Shown: in pieces, positions 1-7,700 of the stretch
How the letters are laid out: each line of letters opens with the position of its first letter
Numbering within the stretch: position 1 is the first letter of the stretch
Assembly (NCBI RefSeq): GCF_019655055.1
Contig: NZ_BPFA01000045.1
Span: 1-36,684 of the forward strand
Origin: Shewanella sp. MBTL60-112-B2
Lineage (GTDB): Bacteria; Pseudomonadota; Gammaproteobacteria; Enterobacterales; Shewanellaceae
DNA length: 36,684 bases
Direction of reading: 5' to 3'
Position numbers and translations under genes: made by a program
The notes under the pieces: model-generated
The model's input: only the letters and a program-made list of their open reading frames with translations
Databases searched by the model: none
What the model was told of the DNA's origin: nothing

Positions 1-14
1 AAAATATCGAGTTC

Positions 15-77
15 GCACATCTTGTTGTCTGGTTATTGATTTTTCTCAGAACCATTTGATCACATGACAAGATGTGC
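15..77. repeat. 63-nt palindromic element
   Basis: Perfect 11-bp inverted arms (GCACATCTTGT at 15-25 and its complement at 67-77) enclose 41 nt. Inside them a second short pair, GGTT near 31-34 and AACC near 51-54, could extend a folded structure. It lies just past the stop of the truncated cymA-like fragment. It could be a terminator without a T-run, a MITE-like remnant or a recombination scar; the sequence does not decide. No integron attC core triplets are recognisable. Confidence 0.6.
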
Positions 78-79
78 AT

Positions 80-223
80 CTACCTTAAATTTATGATTTT
101 TATCAAAATCATTAGGGGATTCCTCAGAGCAAAGTAGCCAACAACACCAACTACGACACCGATAATCAGCAATGCCAGAATTGAAATTTTTGCGCTAGGT
201 TTAAACAGTGCTCGCCAGTTCAT
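80..223 (-). pseudogene. Truncated cymA-like (NapC/NirT tetraheme cytochrome) 5' fragment
   Basis: Reading leftward from ATG at 223, with a GGAG-type ribosome site about 5-8 nt upstream, gives a 47-codon frame ending at TAG 82-80. Its first 32 residues (MNWRALFKPSAK..., then a single hydrophobic helix ending VVGYFA) match my memory of the membrane anchor of Shewanella CymA, the quinol-oxidising tetraheme cytochrome of anaerobic respiration. In CymA the anchor runs on into TQQTLHATSTDAFC and the first heme motif. Here homology stops abruptly after GYFA and is replaced by about 15 unrelated residues, with no CxxCH at all. It is therefore most likely a fragment left by duplication or deletion, perhaps with its promoter, and not a working cytochrome. 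A small membrane peptide could still be made. The identification is from memory and not from alignment. Confidence 0.6.
93..106. promoter_or_regulatory. FNR/EtrA-like dyad (weak candidate)
   Basis: ATGATTTTTATCAA differs at one position from the FNR consensus TTGAT-N4-ATCAA. It sits inside the 3' tail of the truncated cymA-like fragment, downstream of that gene's start, so it is not placed to act on it. It may be chance in AT-rich DNA or may belong to whatever sequence was joined to the fragment. Confidence 0.25.
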
Positions 224-623
224 CACTCATCTCCAAGTATTTAATTTTTATATCGATGTAAGTTAACTTCATCTCTATTTATGCGTTCAGTATAAACTAG
301 ATCCTACTCATTGATCTGGAACTAAAAGTGCAAAATGAGACATGGCTCTAACTCTCTTTTTTGCTCTAAAGCTGCTTATATTATATGCATAATTACTAAA
401 GCTACTCTAACACCTTGATTATCGCAAGGTTAATACACTATCAACTTAAAACATTAGCGGTTTCAATTAATTCATTTGAAATTATTTTAGATGTAAAAGT
501 AAGGCAAACATCAGACATAAAAACAAAAAAGTTATGATTTTTGAAACTTTTTCTAAAGTTCATAGGTCTCTTAAATTACATCCTCTGTATTACACAACTT
601 TGTGACAAGAAATAGGGTTAGGC
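224..623. other. Non-coding region between the cymA-like stub and the metal genes
   Basis: About 400 nt of AT-rich DNA between divergent frames, with no convincing ORF. It should contain the leftward promoter of the stub and the rightward promoter of the gene at 624. Visible dyads are AAGTTAACTT (260-269, flanked by GATG and CATC) and AACTTT-N4-AAAGTT (545-560). The second lies about 65 nt upstream of the 624 start and could be an operator. No clear CueR or CusR/CopR box was recognised. Confidence 0.4.
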
Positions 624-1052
624 ATGCACAAGCAAATAGCATATTTAGTATTTTTCATCGCACTGGTTGGACAATTTATATTGTCTCCAGCAATGGCGAT
701 GCCTAAATATCTACATGCTAGTTCCCATGCAGCTCAACATATCGAGCCTCAAGCCTCACAGGCACAAACTATACTAGCCAGCAGCTTAGCCTCCTCGTAT
801 GGCTCTGACACTCAGATGAACTGCGACTCTGAAATGGTAAGTTTGAGTTTAGTCAAAGTCGACTGTGATGCCTTATGCGAAATCCTAGGGGCAGATAATT
901 GCGTCTCCCACTGCGTTTCGGCGCCAGGAATTATCGACCAGTATCAATTAAGACTAGTCACATCCAATTCGACTGCCAGTGTCCAAACCAGTTTTTGGTC
1001 ACCTCAGACCGTTGAGCTTTCGTCCGGTAATCCCCCTCCCATCAGTATTTAA
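624..1052 (+). CDS. Small exported Cys-rich protein of the metal-resistance region
   Basis: A 142-aa protein with an N-terminal hydrophobic signal segment (residues about 5-25, ending AMAM). It has a central cluster of seven cysteines and a histidine (C-D-A-L-C, then N-C-V-S-H-C) and a proline-rich end (NPPPISI). This plan of signal peptide, Cys cluster and PPI tail is shared with the protein at 1730-2146, so the two may be distant paralogues resembling small CopL-like proteins of copper loci. A periplasmic metal-binding or metal-sensing role is inferred from composition and from position ahead of cusBA. The ATG follows AGGGTTAGG closely, which supports this start. A strong hairpin at 1088-1125 separates it from the next gene. 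No enzyme motif is visible and I do not recognise a named family. Confidence 0.75.
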   Translation: MHKQIAYLVFFIALVGQFILSPAMAMPKYLHASSHAAQHIEPQASQAQTILASSLASSYGSDTQMNCDSEMVSLSLVKVDCDALCEILGADNCVSHCVSAPGIIDQYQLRLVTSNSTASVQTSFWSPQTVELSSGNPPPISI

Positions 1053-1087
1053 GCTGTAACTCATCTTTTAGCGTTTTACAGAAATAT

Positions 1088-1125
1088 TAGCCTGTCGCTA
1101 TCAAGTCTAATTGATAGCTAGGCTA
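1088..1125 (+). terminator. Terminator-like hairpin
   Basis: Two perfect nested stems: TAGCCT (1088-1093) pairs with AGGCTA (1120-1125), and GCTATCAA (1097-1104) with TTGATAGC (1111-1118). They leave a 6-nt loop, a 3-nt bulge and a 1-nt bulge. The run after it (GGCTTTCAGTCTTT) is T-rich but broken, so it may be a weak terminator or a processing or attenuation structure between the 624 gene and the DUF2057 gene. Confidence 0.5.
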
Positions 1126-1192
1126 AGGCTTTCAGTCTTTAGTAAGAGCACTGTTTGCCATATTAATTATCTGATTTTGTTTGGAGTTTATT

Positions 1193-1612
1193 ATGAAAAA
1201 GTTTATCAGCGTCATCGCACTATCAATTGCAAGCCTTGCTTCTCAAGCCGCCTCAGTGTCTTTTCCTGAGTCTATTGAAGTTTTAGCCGTTAATGGGTTA
1301 AGTAACGTCGATAGCCGTTACTTGGAGCTAGATCAGGGACAAAACCTCATTGAGGTTCAATATCGCGACCTATTTGAAAGCAATGCCGAAGATTCAAACT
1401 GGGTACGTTCAGAACCTCTGTATCTCTATATCGAACTAGAAACGGCTGCCAACTATAAGGCATTCACACCTAGCATACTGTCTGAAGAAGACGCTTACCT
1501 TTTCATCGATAACCCAACCATTAAGCTTAATGATGGAAGGGGCACTGAAAAGCAGGTAAGCCTTATGACCCATGGTCAATTGATGGCCAAATTATTGTTA
1601 TCAAAACAGTAA
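1193..1612 (+). CDS. DUF2057 (YccT/CsgI-like) periplasmic protein
   Basis: A 139-aa exported protein with signal peptide MKKFISVIALSIASLASQA. After cleavage it shows the DUF2057/UPF0319 pattern: a predicted beta strand (SVSFPESIEVLAVNG), a L-x-x-G-x-N-x-I-x-V-x-Y segment (LDQGQNLIEVQY), and a later strand block ending in a Lys-rich turn. The E. coli member YccT (CsgI) has been linked to restraint of curli assembly, but the family's general function is unsettled. The start at ATG 1193 is preferred over an in-frame TTG at 1181 because that TTG lies in the ribosome site TTGGAG. The gene lies between the two Cys-rich genes without being Cys-rich itself, so a part in metal handling is only guilt by location. 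Confidence 0.8.
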   Translation: MKKFISVIALSIASLASQAASVSFPESIEVLAVNGLSNVDSRYLELDQGQNLIEVQYRDLFESNAEDSNWVRSEPLYLYIELETAANYKAFTPSILSEEDAYLFIDNPTIKLNDGRGTEKQVSLMTHGQLMAKLLLSKQ

Positions 1613-1632
1613 GATATTTATCTAATCAGGAA

Positions 1633-1693
1633 TAGGAATGGCACATTGAGCCAGCAAAATTGTGAAGTTAATCAATGTGCCGCTTAATTCCTA
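1633..1693 (+). promoter_or_regulatory. Long intergenic dyad overlapping a promoter
   Basis: TAGGAATGGCACATTGA (1633-1649) is complementary to TCAATGTGCC (1672-1681) and, after a 5-nt bulge, to ATTCCTA (1687-1693), giving 17 paired positions around a 22-nt loop. No T-run follows. The right arm ends just before an extended -10 (TGG-TATACT), which makes an operator or a structured upstream element more likely than a plain terminator. Confidence 0.45.
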
Positions 1694-1702
1694 TGGTATA
1701 CT
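1694..1702 (+). promoter_or_regulatory. Extended -10 promoter for the 1730 gene
   Basis: TGG-TATACT is a near-consensus extended -10, 28 nt before the ATG at 1730. No good -35 is seen at 16-18 nt spacing; that position is occupied by the right arm of the dyad at 1672-1693, so an activator or repressor may act there. Confidence 0.4.
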
Positions 1703-1729
1703 TAGCACAGTTTATTAGTTGGGAACATC

Positions 1730-2146
1730 ATGCTTAGCATAATCCGTCGCCATACATTGTTAGCCTTTACGCTACTCGCATTGTTGAGTCAGCTAGTGCT
1801 TTCTAATGGATCGCTGATGGTACCGAATGCCATGGCTGATGATATGCCAATGATGAGCATGCAAGACGGAACAGACTGCCACCCAATGCAAATGGATGAA
1901 GACGCTCATTGCTGCGAAGTTGAAATGCAAACGCAAATGCTTCCCGGCACAGATCAGCCTTGCTGCAACGGCAATGGATCATGCCAGAGCGACTGTAGCC
2001 ATTGCTTGGTAATTTCTGTAACAGGTACCCTGTTTAGTGCATCACCTTGGCCAGGGTTTAGCACTTCCGAAATTGTAATGGCCACTCCAATGCCTCATTT
2101 CCACTCTATTTCATTGCCACAAGATTTAAGACCTCCAATCGCTTAA
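1730..2146 (+). CDS. Exported Cys/Met/His-rich protein, putative periplasmic metal binder
   Basis: A 138-aa protein with an N-terminal hydrophobic segment (residues about 9-27). It then has a methionine/aspartate/histidine stretch (residues about 36-62, including MPMMSMQ and HPMQM), followed by cysteine pairs and singles (HCCEVEM, QPCCNGNGSCQSDCSHC). The end is hydrophobic, finishing DLRPPIA. This mixture is typical of soft-metal (Cu(I)/Ag(I)) binding proteins in the periplasm, and small CopL-like proteins in copper loci look similar. The C-D-C-S-H-C motif and PPI tail echo the product of 624-1052. An extended -10 lies upstream. Function is inferred from composition and from the cusBA genes downstream; the family is not firmly identified. 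Confidence 0.75.
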   Translation: MLSIIRRHTLLAFTLLALLSQLVLSNGSLMVPNAMADDMPMMSMQDGTDCHPMQMDEDAHCCEVEMQTQMLPGTDQPCCNGNGSCQSDCSHCLVISVTGTLFSASPWPGFSTSEIVMATPMPHFHSISLPQDLRPPIA

Positions 2147-2287
2147 ACAGAGACTTCACGTTTCTGGCGAATTTCATTCGCACCCAAAAACGATATTAAT
2201 CTTAATCAGCAATTATTTATGCCGTTAATTGTTCTGCAGCTTATGTTAAGCGCAGTCATCCGGCCATCTCTTTGATGGAGTTGAGTT

Positions 2288-2902
2288 ATGAAAACCCTTA
2301 TAAGTTTAGCCTTATCTGCCTTGTTAATTTTGTCTTGGACAGCAACAGCGTCAGCCAATGAACACCATCATGGTGCCCATAAAAGCCAGCACGCTGCACA
2401 GCACCAAGACTTTGCCTGTCCAATGCACCCTGAAGTGACAGGTACCAAAGGTGATTCTTGTCCTAAATGTGGTATGGATTTAGAAGCAACACAAACAGCC
2501 TCTAAAGCCCATACAAAGAACTGTGACTCTTGTCCAAATAAAGAGTCGTGCCCTAACAAAGCTGGAAAGCACCATAAGCATATGAACAAGCCTACCCATG
2601 CTTGCCCTATGAACCCAGCGATTACAGGTCAAGCAGGCGACAGCTGCTCTAAATGCGGCATGGACTTAGAACCTATTGCTAAAGCTGACAACGCTAAAAA
2701 CTGTGACTCTTGCCCAAACAAAGAGTCATGCCCTAATAAAGCTAAAAAACACCACAAACATATGAGCAAGCATACCCATGCATGCCCAATGAACCCAGCT
2801 ATTACAGGTCAAGCAGGCGATAGCTGCCCTAAATGCGGAATGGACTTAGAGCCAATCGCAACTGGCGATACAGCGACTAAATCTGGTCATCAGCATCACT
2901 AA
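2288..2902 (+). CDS. Periplasmic protein with three heavy-metal-binding domains
   Basis: A 204-aa exported protein: signal peptide (residues 1-23, ending ASA), a His-rich linker, then three domains of the short heavy-metal-binding type (CPMHPEV...GDSCPKCGMDLE). Copy 1 keeps CPMHP, while copies 2 and 3 read CPMNP. Between copies lie Cys- and His-rich linkers (CDSCPNKESCPNKA followed by KHHKHM). The protein is close to nothing but metal ligands, so a periplasmic Cu/Ag (possibly Zn) buffer or chaperone handing metal to the CusB-type adaptor downstream is likely. GGAG lies 9 nt before ATG. It sits 24 nt ahead of cusB, so the two are probably co-transcribed. Copies 2 and 3 are near-identical at the DNA level, which points to recent tandem duplication. 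Confidence 0.85.
   Translation: MKTLISLALSALLILSWTATASANEHHHGAHKSQHAAQHQDFACPMHPEVTGTKGDSCPKCGMDLEATQTASKAHTKNCDSCPNKESCPNKAGKHHKHMNKPTHACPMNPAITGQAGDSCSKCGMDLEPIAKADNAKNCDSCPNKESCPNKAKKHHKHMSKHTHACPMNPAITGQAGDSCPKCGMDLEPIATGDTATKSGHQHH
2600..2872 (+). repeat. 180-bp tandem repeat inside the metal-binding gene
   Basis: The block beginning at the CCxATGAACCCAGC segment recurs 180 bp later (ATG at 2609 and 2789) with few changes. A more diverged first copy lies 186 bp upstream (ATG at 2423). The period is 60 codons, so gain or loss of a unit would stay in frame. Confidence 0.8.
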
Positions 2903-2926
2903 TATTTAGGGTGGAGATAAGGCATT

Positions 2927-4750
2927 ATGAGTTTACTAAAGCCAAACAAGGCGGCGATGCCGCTGATCTGCGCATTCAGTTTTATGCTTGTGGCTACGCC
3001 ACAACAGGCATTTAGCCAAGCTGCAGATACAACACATCAACAGGCTCAAGCCCACCAGCATGAGTCTAATCAAGATGGAGCCGGGTATTATTGCCCGATG
3101 CACCCTGAAGTGACTAGTCATGAAGCTGGTCGTTGCCCTGAGTGCAAGATGTTCCTAGTCAAAGATGAAGTGGCAGATGATGCGACTGATAAAACATCTC
3201 ACTCTTCAGTTTCAGCTTCGACGGCGGTAGAAAACTACTACTGTCCTATGCATCCTGAAGTGACCAGTCATGAGCCCGGTCGCTGCCCTGAGTGCAAAAT
3301 GTTCCTAGTCAAAGATGAAGTGGCAGATGATGCAACTGATAAAACATCTCACTCTTCAATTTCAGCTTCGGCGGCGGTAGAAAACTACTACTGCCCTATG
3401 CATCCTGAAGTGACCAGTCATGAGCCCGGTCGCTGCCCTGAGTGCAAGATGTTCCTTGTTAAAGAAGAGGAAGAAGAAAGCCAAGTTGACGAGCATGCAG
3501 CTCATCAACATGCACCAGAGCAATCCCAAGCTGACAAAATATTAAGCCAGCCAAAGCCATTACTGATACCCGCAGTGCAAAGCAATGGTGACGGCAATAT
3601 CAAATACGTTTGCCCTATGCATCCACATGTTGTTTCCGATGTTCCAGGATCTTGCCCAATATGCGGCATGGACCTTGAAAAAGTCACTATAGGCGGCGTA
3701 GGTGAAGAAGTGGTGGTTGGTGTATCTGGTGGTATGCAGCAAGCCTTAGGTATGCGCAGCGAGCAAGTCACCGAAGGCACGCTATGGAAGCTAGTCAAAA
3801 CCATCGGCACGGTGGAGTACAACGAAAATGCCATAGGTCATAGCCACACCCGCGTTAACGGCTGGATTGAAACCTTAATGGTGCATAACGTCGGCCAGCA
3901 GGTAAAAAAAGGGCAATTACTTTATGAGCTTTACTCCCCAGAGCTTATCAATGCCCAAGATGACTATATGCAAGCGGTGGACTATCTAAAGCAAGACCAA
4001 AGCCGCGGAAAAGACTTGCTACGTAAAGCGCGTTTACGTTTAGAGCTATTGGGGGTTAGCTCTGCAACAATCAAGCAGCTAGAGCGCACTGGTAAGACTG
4101 TCTATCGCGTGCCATTTTATGCTGAGCAAGACGGCTTTATCAGCAAGCTTACAGTGCGCCATGGCATGTATGTACAGCCAGGCGATACGCTATTTGAAAT
4201 CGTCGATTTAAGCAGTGTTTGGATCATTGCCGATGTGTTTGAAAATGAACAGAGCTGGCTTGAACAGGGGCGCCCTGTAGAAGTCACTTCTGCCGCACAA
4301 GGGCTATTCGATCTCGAATCTACAATAGACTACATTTACCCAGAACTCGACCCCGTCTCACGCGCGATGCGAGTACGCATCAAGCTAGATAATCCTGATA
4401 AAGTACTCAAGCCCGGTACCTTGGTCGATGTAAAACTCTTCGGTGGCCCTAAGCGAGGAGTGCTGGCCATTCCAACCGAAGCCCTTATCCTTACCGGCCG
4501 TGAGAATCGAGTCGTAGTGCAGCGTGATGATAACCGTTTTGCTTCTGTGCCCGTAAAAGTCGGCATGATTGCCCAAGGCAAGGCTGAAATCATCGAGGGC
4601 CTAAATGTTGGCGACAAGGTGATTGTTTCTGGCCAATTCTTATTGGATTCAGAAGCCAGTATACAAGGCAGCTTACAGCGCTTAAGTGGCAGTAATAGTG
4701 GTAGCAGCAAAAATAGTAGCGCTGCCAGCGATCCACACGCAAACCACTAA
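2927..4750 (+). CDS. cusB: CusB-type RND periplasmic adaptor with four heavy-metal-binding domains
   Basis: A 607-aa membrane-fusion protein of a Cu(I)/Ag(I) efflux pump. After a signal sequence (residues about 10-30) come four metal-binding domains starting at C56, C106, C156 and C229. The first three share CPMHPEVTSHE-x-GRCPECKMFL, and the fourth has the more usual CPICGMDLE form. The adaptor body follows: a barrel-sandwich segment (about 285-345, TRVNGWIETL and GQQVKKGQLLYELYSPEL), a short helical hairpin (about 350-385), the second half of the lipoyl-like domain, and the conserved SSVWIIADVFENE strand of the beta-barrel. E. coli CusB is about 400 residues and lacks these N-terminal domains, so about 200 residues here are extra metal-binding sequence. 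The C-terminus is Ser-rich and ends with His. cusA follows 13 nt later. Domains 1-3 are nearly identical 50-residue units. Confidence 0.93.
   Translation: MSLLKPNKAAMPLICAFSFMLVATPQQAFSQAADTTHQQAQAHQHESNQDGAGYYCPMHPEVTSHEAGRCPECKMFLVKDEVADDATDKTSHSSVSASTAVENYYCPMHPEVTSHEPGRCPECKMFLVKDEVADDATDKTSHSSISASAAVENYYCPMHPEVTSHEPGRCPECKMFLVKEEEEESQVDEHAAHQHAPEQSQADKILSQPKPLLIPAVQSNGDGNIKYVCPMHPHVVSDVPGSCPICGMDLEKVTIGGVGEEVVVGVSGGMQQALGMRSEQVTEGTLWKLVKTIGTVEYNENAIGHSHTRVNGWIETLMVHNVGQQVKKGQLLYELYSPELINAQDDYMQAVDYLKQDQSRGKDLLRKARLRLELLGVSSATIKQLERTGKTVYRVPFYAEQDGFISKLTVRHGMYVQPGDTLFEIVDLSSVWIIADVFENEQSWLEQGRPVEVTSAAQGLFDLESTIDYIYPELDPVSRAMRVRIKLDNPDKVLKPGTLVDVKLFGGPKRGVLAIPTEALILTGRENRVVVQRDDNRFASVPVKVGMIAQGKAEIIEGLNVGDKVIVSGQFLLDSEASIQGSLQRLSGSNSGSSKNSSAASDPHANH
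3088..3465 (+). repeat. 150-bp tandem repeats in cusB
   Basis: Three tandem units with an exact 150-bp period: the segment GTTCCTAGTCAAAGATGAAG starts at 3151 and again at 3301, with a variant at 3451. Units 1 and 2 are almost identical over their whole length, including the linker, and the third loses similarity after about 3465. The period is 50 codons, so copy-number change keeps the frame. The pattern suggests recent, possibly ongoing, expansion of metal-binding domains. Confidence 0.85.
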
Positions 4751-4763
4751 TCGGAGACTGATT

Positions 4764-7700
4764 ATGTTAGAAAGAATTATCAGCGCCTCGATTAAACAAC
4801 GGGCGATGGTGTTAGTGCTTACTGCGGTGATAGCCTTAATCGGCTATCAAGCGATGCGCATGACACCGCTAGATGCACTACCTGACCTGTCTGATGTACA
4901 GGTTATCGTCAAGACCTCCTATCCGGGGCAAGCGCCACAACTGGTGGAAGATCAGATAACCTACCCGTTATCTACCGCCATGCTGGCAGTACCAGGCGCA
5001 CAAACCGTACGCGGCTTCTCCATGTTTGGTGACTCCTACGTTTACATTATTTTTGAAGACGGCACCGACATCTATTGGGCGCGCTCGCGAGTATTAGAAT
5101 ACCTTTCCCAGACTCAAGGCCAGCTTCCTGATAGCGTGACACCCACCTTAGGTCCAGACGCTTCAGGTGTTGGCTGGGTGTTCCAATACGCTTTAGTCGA
5201 CCGTAAAGGTAAGCACGACTTAGCCCAGCTACGCTCTTTGCAGGATTGGTTTTTAAAGCTTGAGCTGCAAAGTGTTGAAGGTGTATCTGAGGTCGCCACG
5301 ATTGGCGGCATGGAACAGGCTTATCAGATCATCGTCGATCCCCATAAATTGGCGCTGTATCAAATTGATTTGATGACGGTAAAAAATGCCTTAGATAACT
5401 CCAACAGCTCTACAGGTGGCTCGGTTATCGAAATGGCTGAAGCCGAGTATATGATCACCTCTACCGGTTATCGCCAGACTTTGGCAGACTTTGAAGAGAT
5501 CCCACTCGGTATCGTTTCGGAATCTGGCACGCCGGTATTAATGAAGGATGTCGCGCAGCTCCGCACCGGCCCCGCCGCACGCCGCGGCATCGCCGAGCTT
5601 AACGGTGAAGGGGAAGTAGTTGGTGGTATCGTAGTAATGCGCTACGGCGAGAACGCCCTTGCCACCATCAACAATGTTAAGCAGAAACTCAAAGAAGTAG
5701 AGAACGGTCTACCCGATGGGGTTGAGTTAGTGATCACTTACGATCGCTCAGAGCTCATTCTCAATTCGGTAGATAACCTCAAGCACAAGGTGCTTGAGGA
5801 GATGCTTGTAGTCGCGGTGATCTGTCTGATCTTCCTGCTTCATGCTCGATCGACACTGGTGGCTATTATCTCACTGCCGATCTCGATTCTCATCAGCTTT
5901 ATCGTGATGAACATAATTGGTGTCAACGCCAATATTATGAGCTTAGGCGGTATTGCTATCGCTATTGGCGCCGTGGTCGATGCAGCCATCGTGATGGTCG
6001 AGAATACTCACAAACACTTAGAACACTATCGAGAACAACATAACGGCGCCACACCTACGGGAGAAGCGCACTGGGAGCTAGTACGCAAGGCATCGGTTGA
6101 GGTGGGTCCGGCACTATTTTTCAGCTTGCTGATCATCACCCTCAGTTTTGTGCCCGTATTTGCCCTAGAGGCGCAAGAGGGACGCCTATTCCATCCGCTA
6201 GCCTATACCAAGACCTTTGCCATGGCGGCGAGTGCAATATTAGCCATCACACTGATCCCGGTATTAATGGGATATTTCGTTCGCGGTAAGATCCCCGATG
6301 AGCGTAAAAACCCTATTAGCCGATTTTTAATTGCAATTTATGAGCCTACGCTACGTTTAGTATTACGCTTCCCCAAGACCACAATCTTGCTAGCGATGCT
6401 AACTCTTGCCAGTGCTATCTACCCTATGACCAAGATGGGCAGCGAGTTTATGCCGGAACTTGAAGAGGGCGACCTACTCTATATGCCAACCACGCTGCCA
6501 AGCGTCAGTGCAGGTAAAGCGGCGGAGATCTTGCAGCAAACTGATAGATTGATAAAAACCGTGCCTGAAGTGAAGCGAGTCTTTGGTAAAGTCGGCCGCG
6601 CCATGACGGCAACGGATCCAGCGCCACTAACCATGCTAGAGACCACTATCATGCTTAACCCAAGAGATACTTGGCGCGAAGGCATGACGCTAGAAGGCAT
6701 TATCGCGGAGCTACAAAGAACCGTAAAAGTGCCGGGAATAACCAATGCTTGGGTGCAACCAATCAAGACCCGTATCGATATGCTCTCTACCGGGGTGAGA
6801 ACCCCTGTCGGCATTAAAATATCCGGCGCAAATATTGAGGAGTTGCAACGCATAGGGACTGAGATAGAAGCGGTAGTCAGCAAGCTACCGGGGACAGAGT
6901 CTGCCTTTGCTCAGCGCACCAGTGGCGGCCGCTATATTGATATTGAGCCTGACCTTAAAAATGCCGCCCGTTATGGAATGACGCTCAAGGACATTCAAGA
7001 CGTGGTGCAGATGGCGATTGGTGGTATGCAAGTCGGCCAATCGATTCAAGGCCAAGAACGCTACCCAATCAATATCCGCTACCCTCGTGAGCTACGCGAT
7101 AGTATCGAAAAGCTCGAAGATTTACCTGTGCTAACTAAGACGGGGAAATACCTGCCTTTAGGCAATCTCGCCAGCATTAGCATCAGTGATGGTGCGCCTA
7201 TGCTAGCTAGTGAAAACGGTCGCTTGATCAGCTGGGTATTTGTTGATTTAAAAGGTGTCTCGATTGGTGAGTACATAGCTACTGCAAGAGCTGCGCTAGA
7301 TAAGCAGATCAGCTTGCCGCCACGTTACAGCTATAGCTTTGCTGGCCAATATGAGTATATGCAGCGGGTAGAAGCCAAGATGCAGTTGGTTGTGCCACTC
7401 ATGCTGGCGGTGATCTTTATGCTACTCATGATGACCTTTAGCTCATTTATCCAGGCGTCAGTGATCATGCTAAGCCTGCCCTTCTCCCTAGTGGGAAGCG
7501 CCTGGTTGCTGTACTTCTTGAACTTTGACTTCTCTGTTGCAGTATCTGTAGGAATGATCGCGCTGGCTGGCGTTGCAGCTGAGTTTGGCGTAGTGATGCA
7601 GGTCTATTTGAATAACAGCATAAGAGATCGAAAACTCGCGGGCCTATACAATAAGCGCAGTGACTTAAGCGAAGCGCTTATCCACGGTGCGGTAATGCGT

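Noticed and set aside
15..77. Integron attC site
   Set aside because: The inverted repeat has a suitable size, but no R'/R'' core triplets or integrase gene are visible.
4686..4763. 26-residue N-terminal extension of CusA
   Set aside because: It overlaps the cusB end out of frame, while ATG 4764 has CGGAG 7 nt upstream and matches the usual CusA N-terminus.
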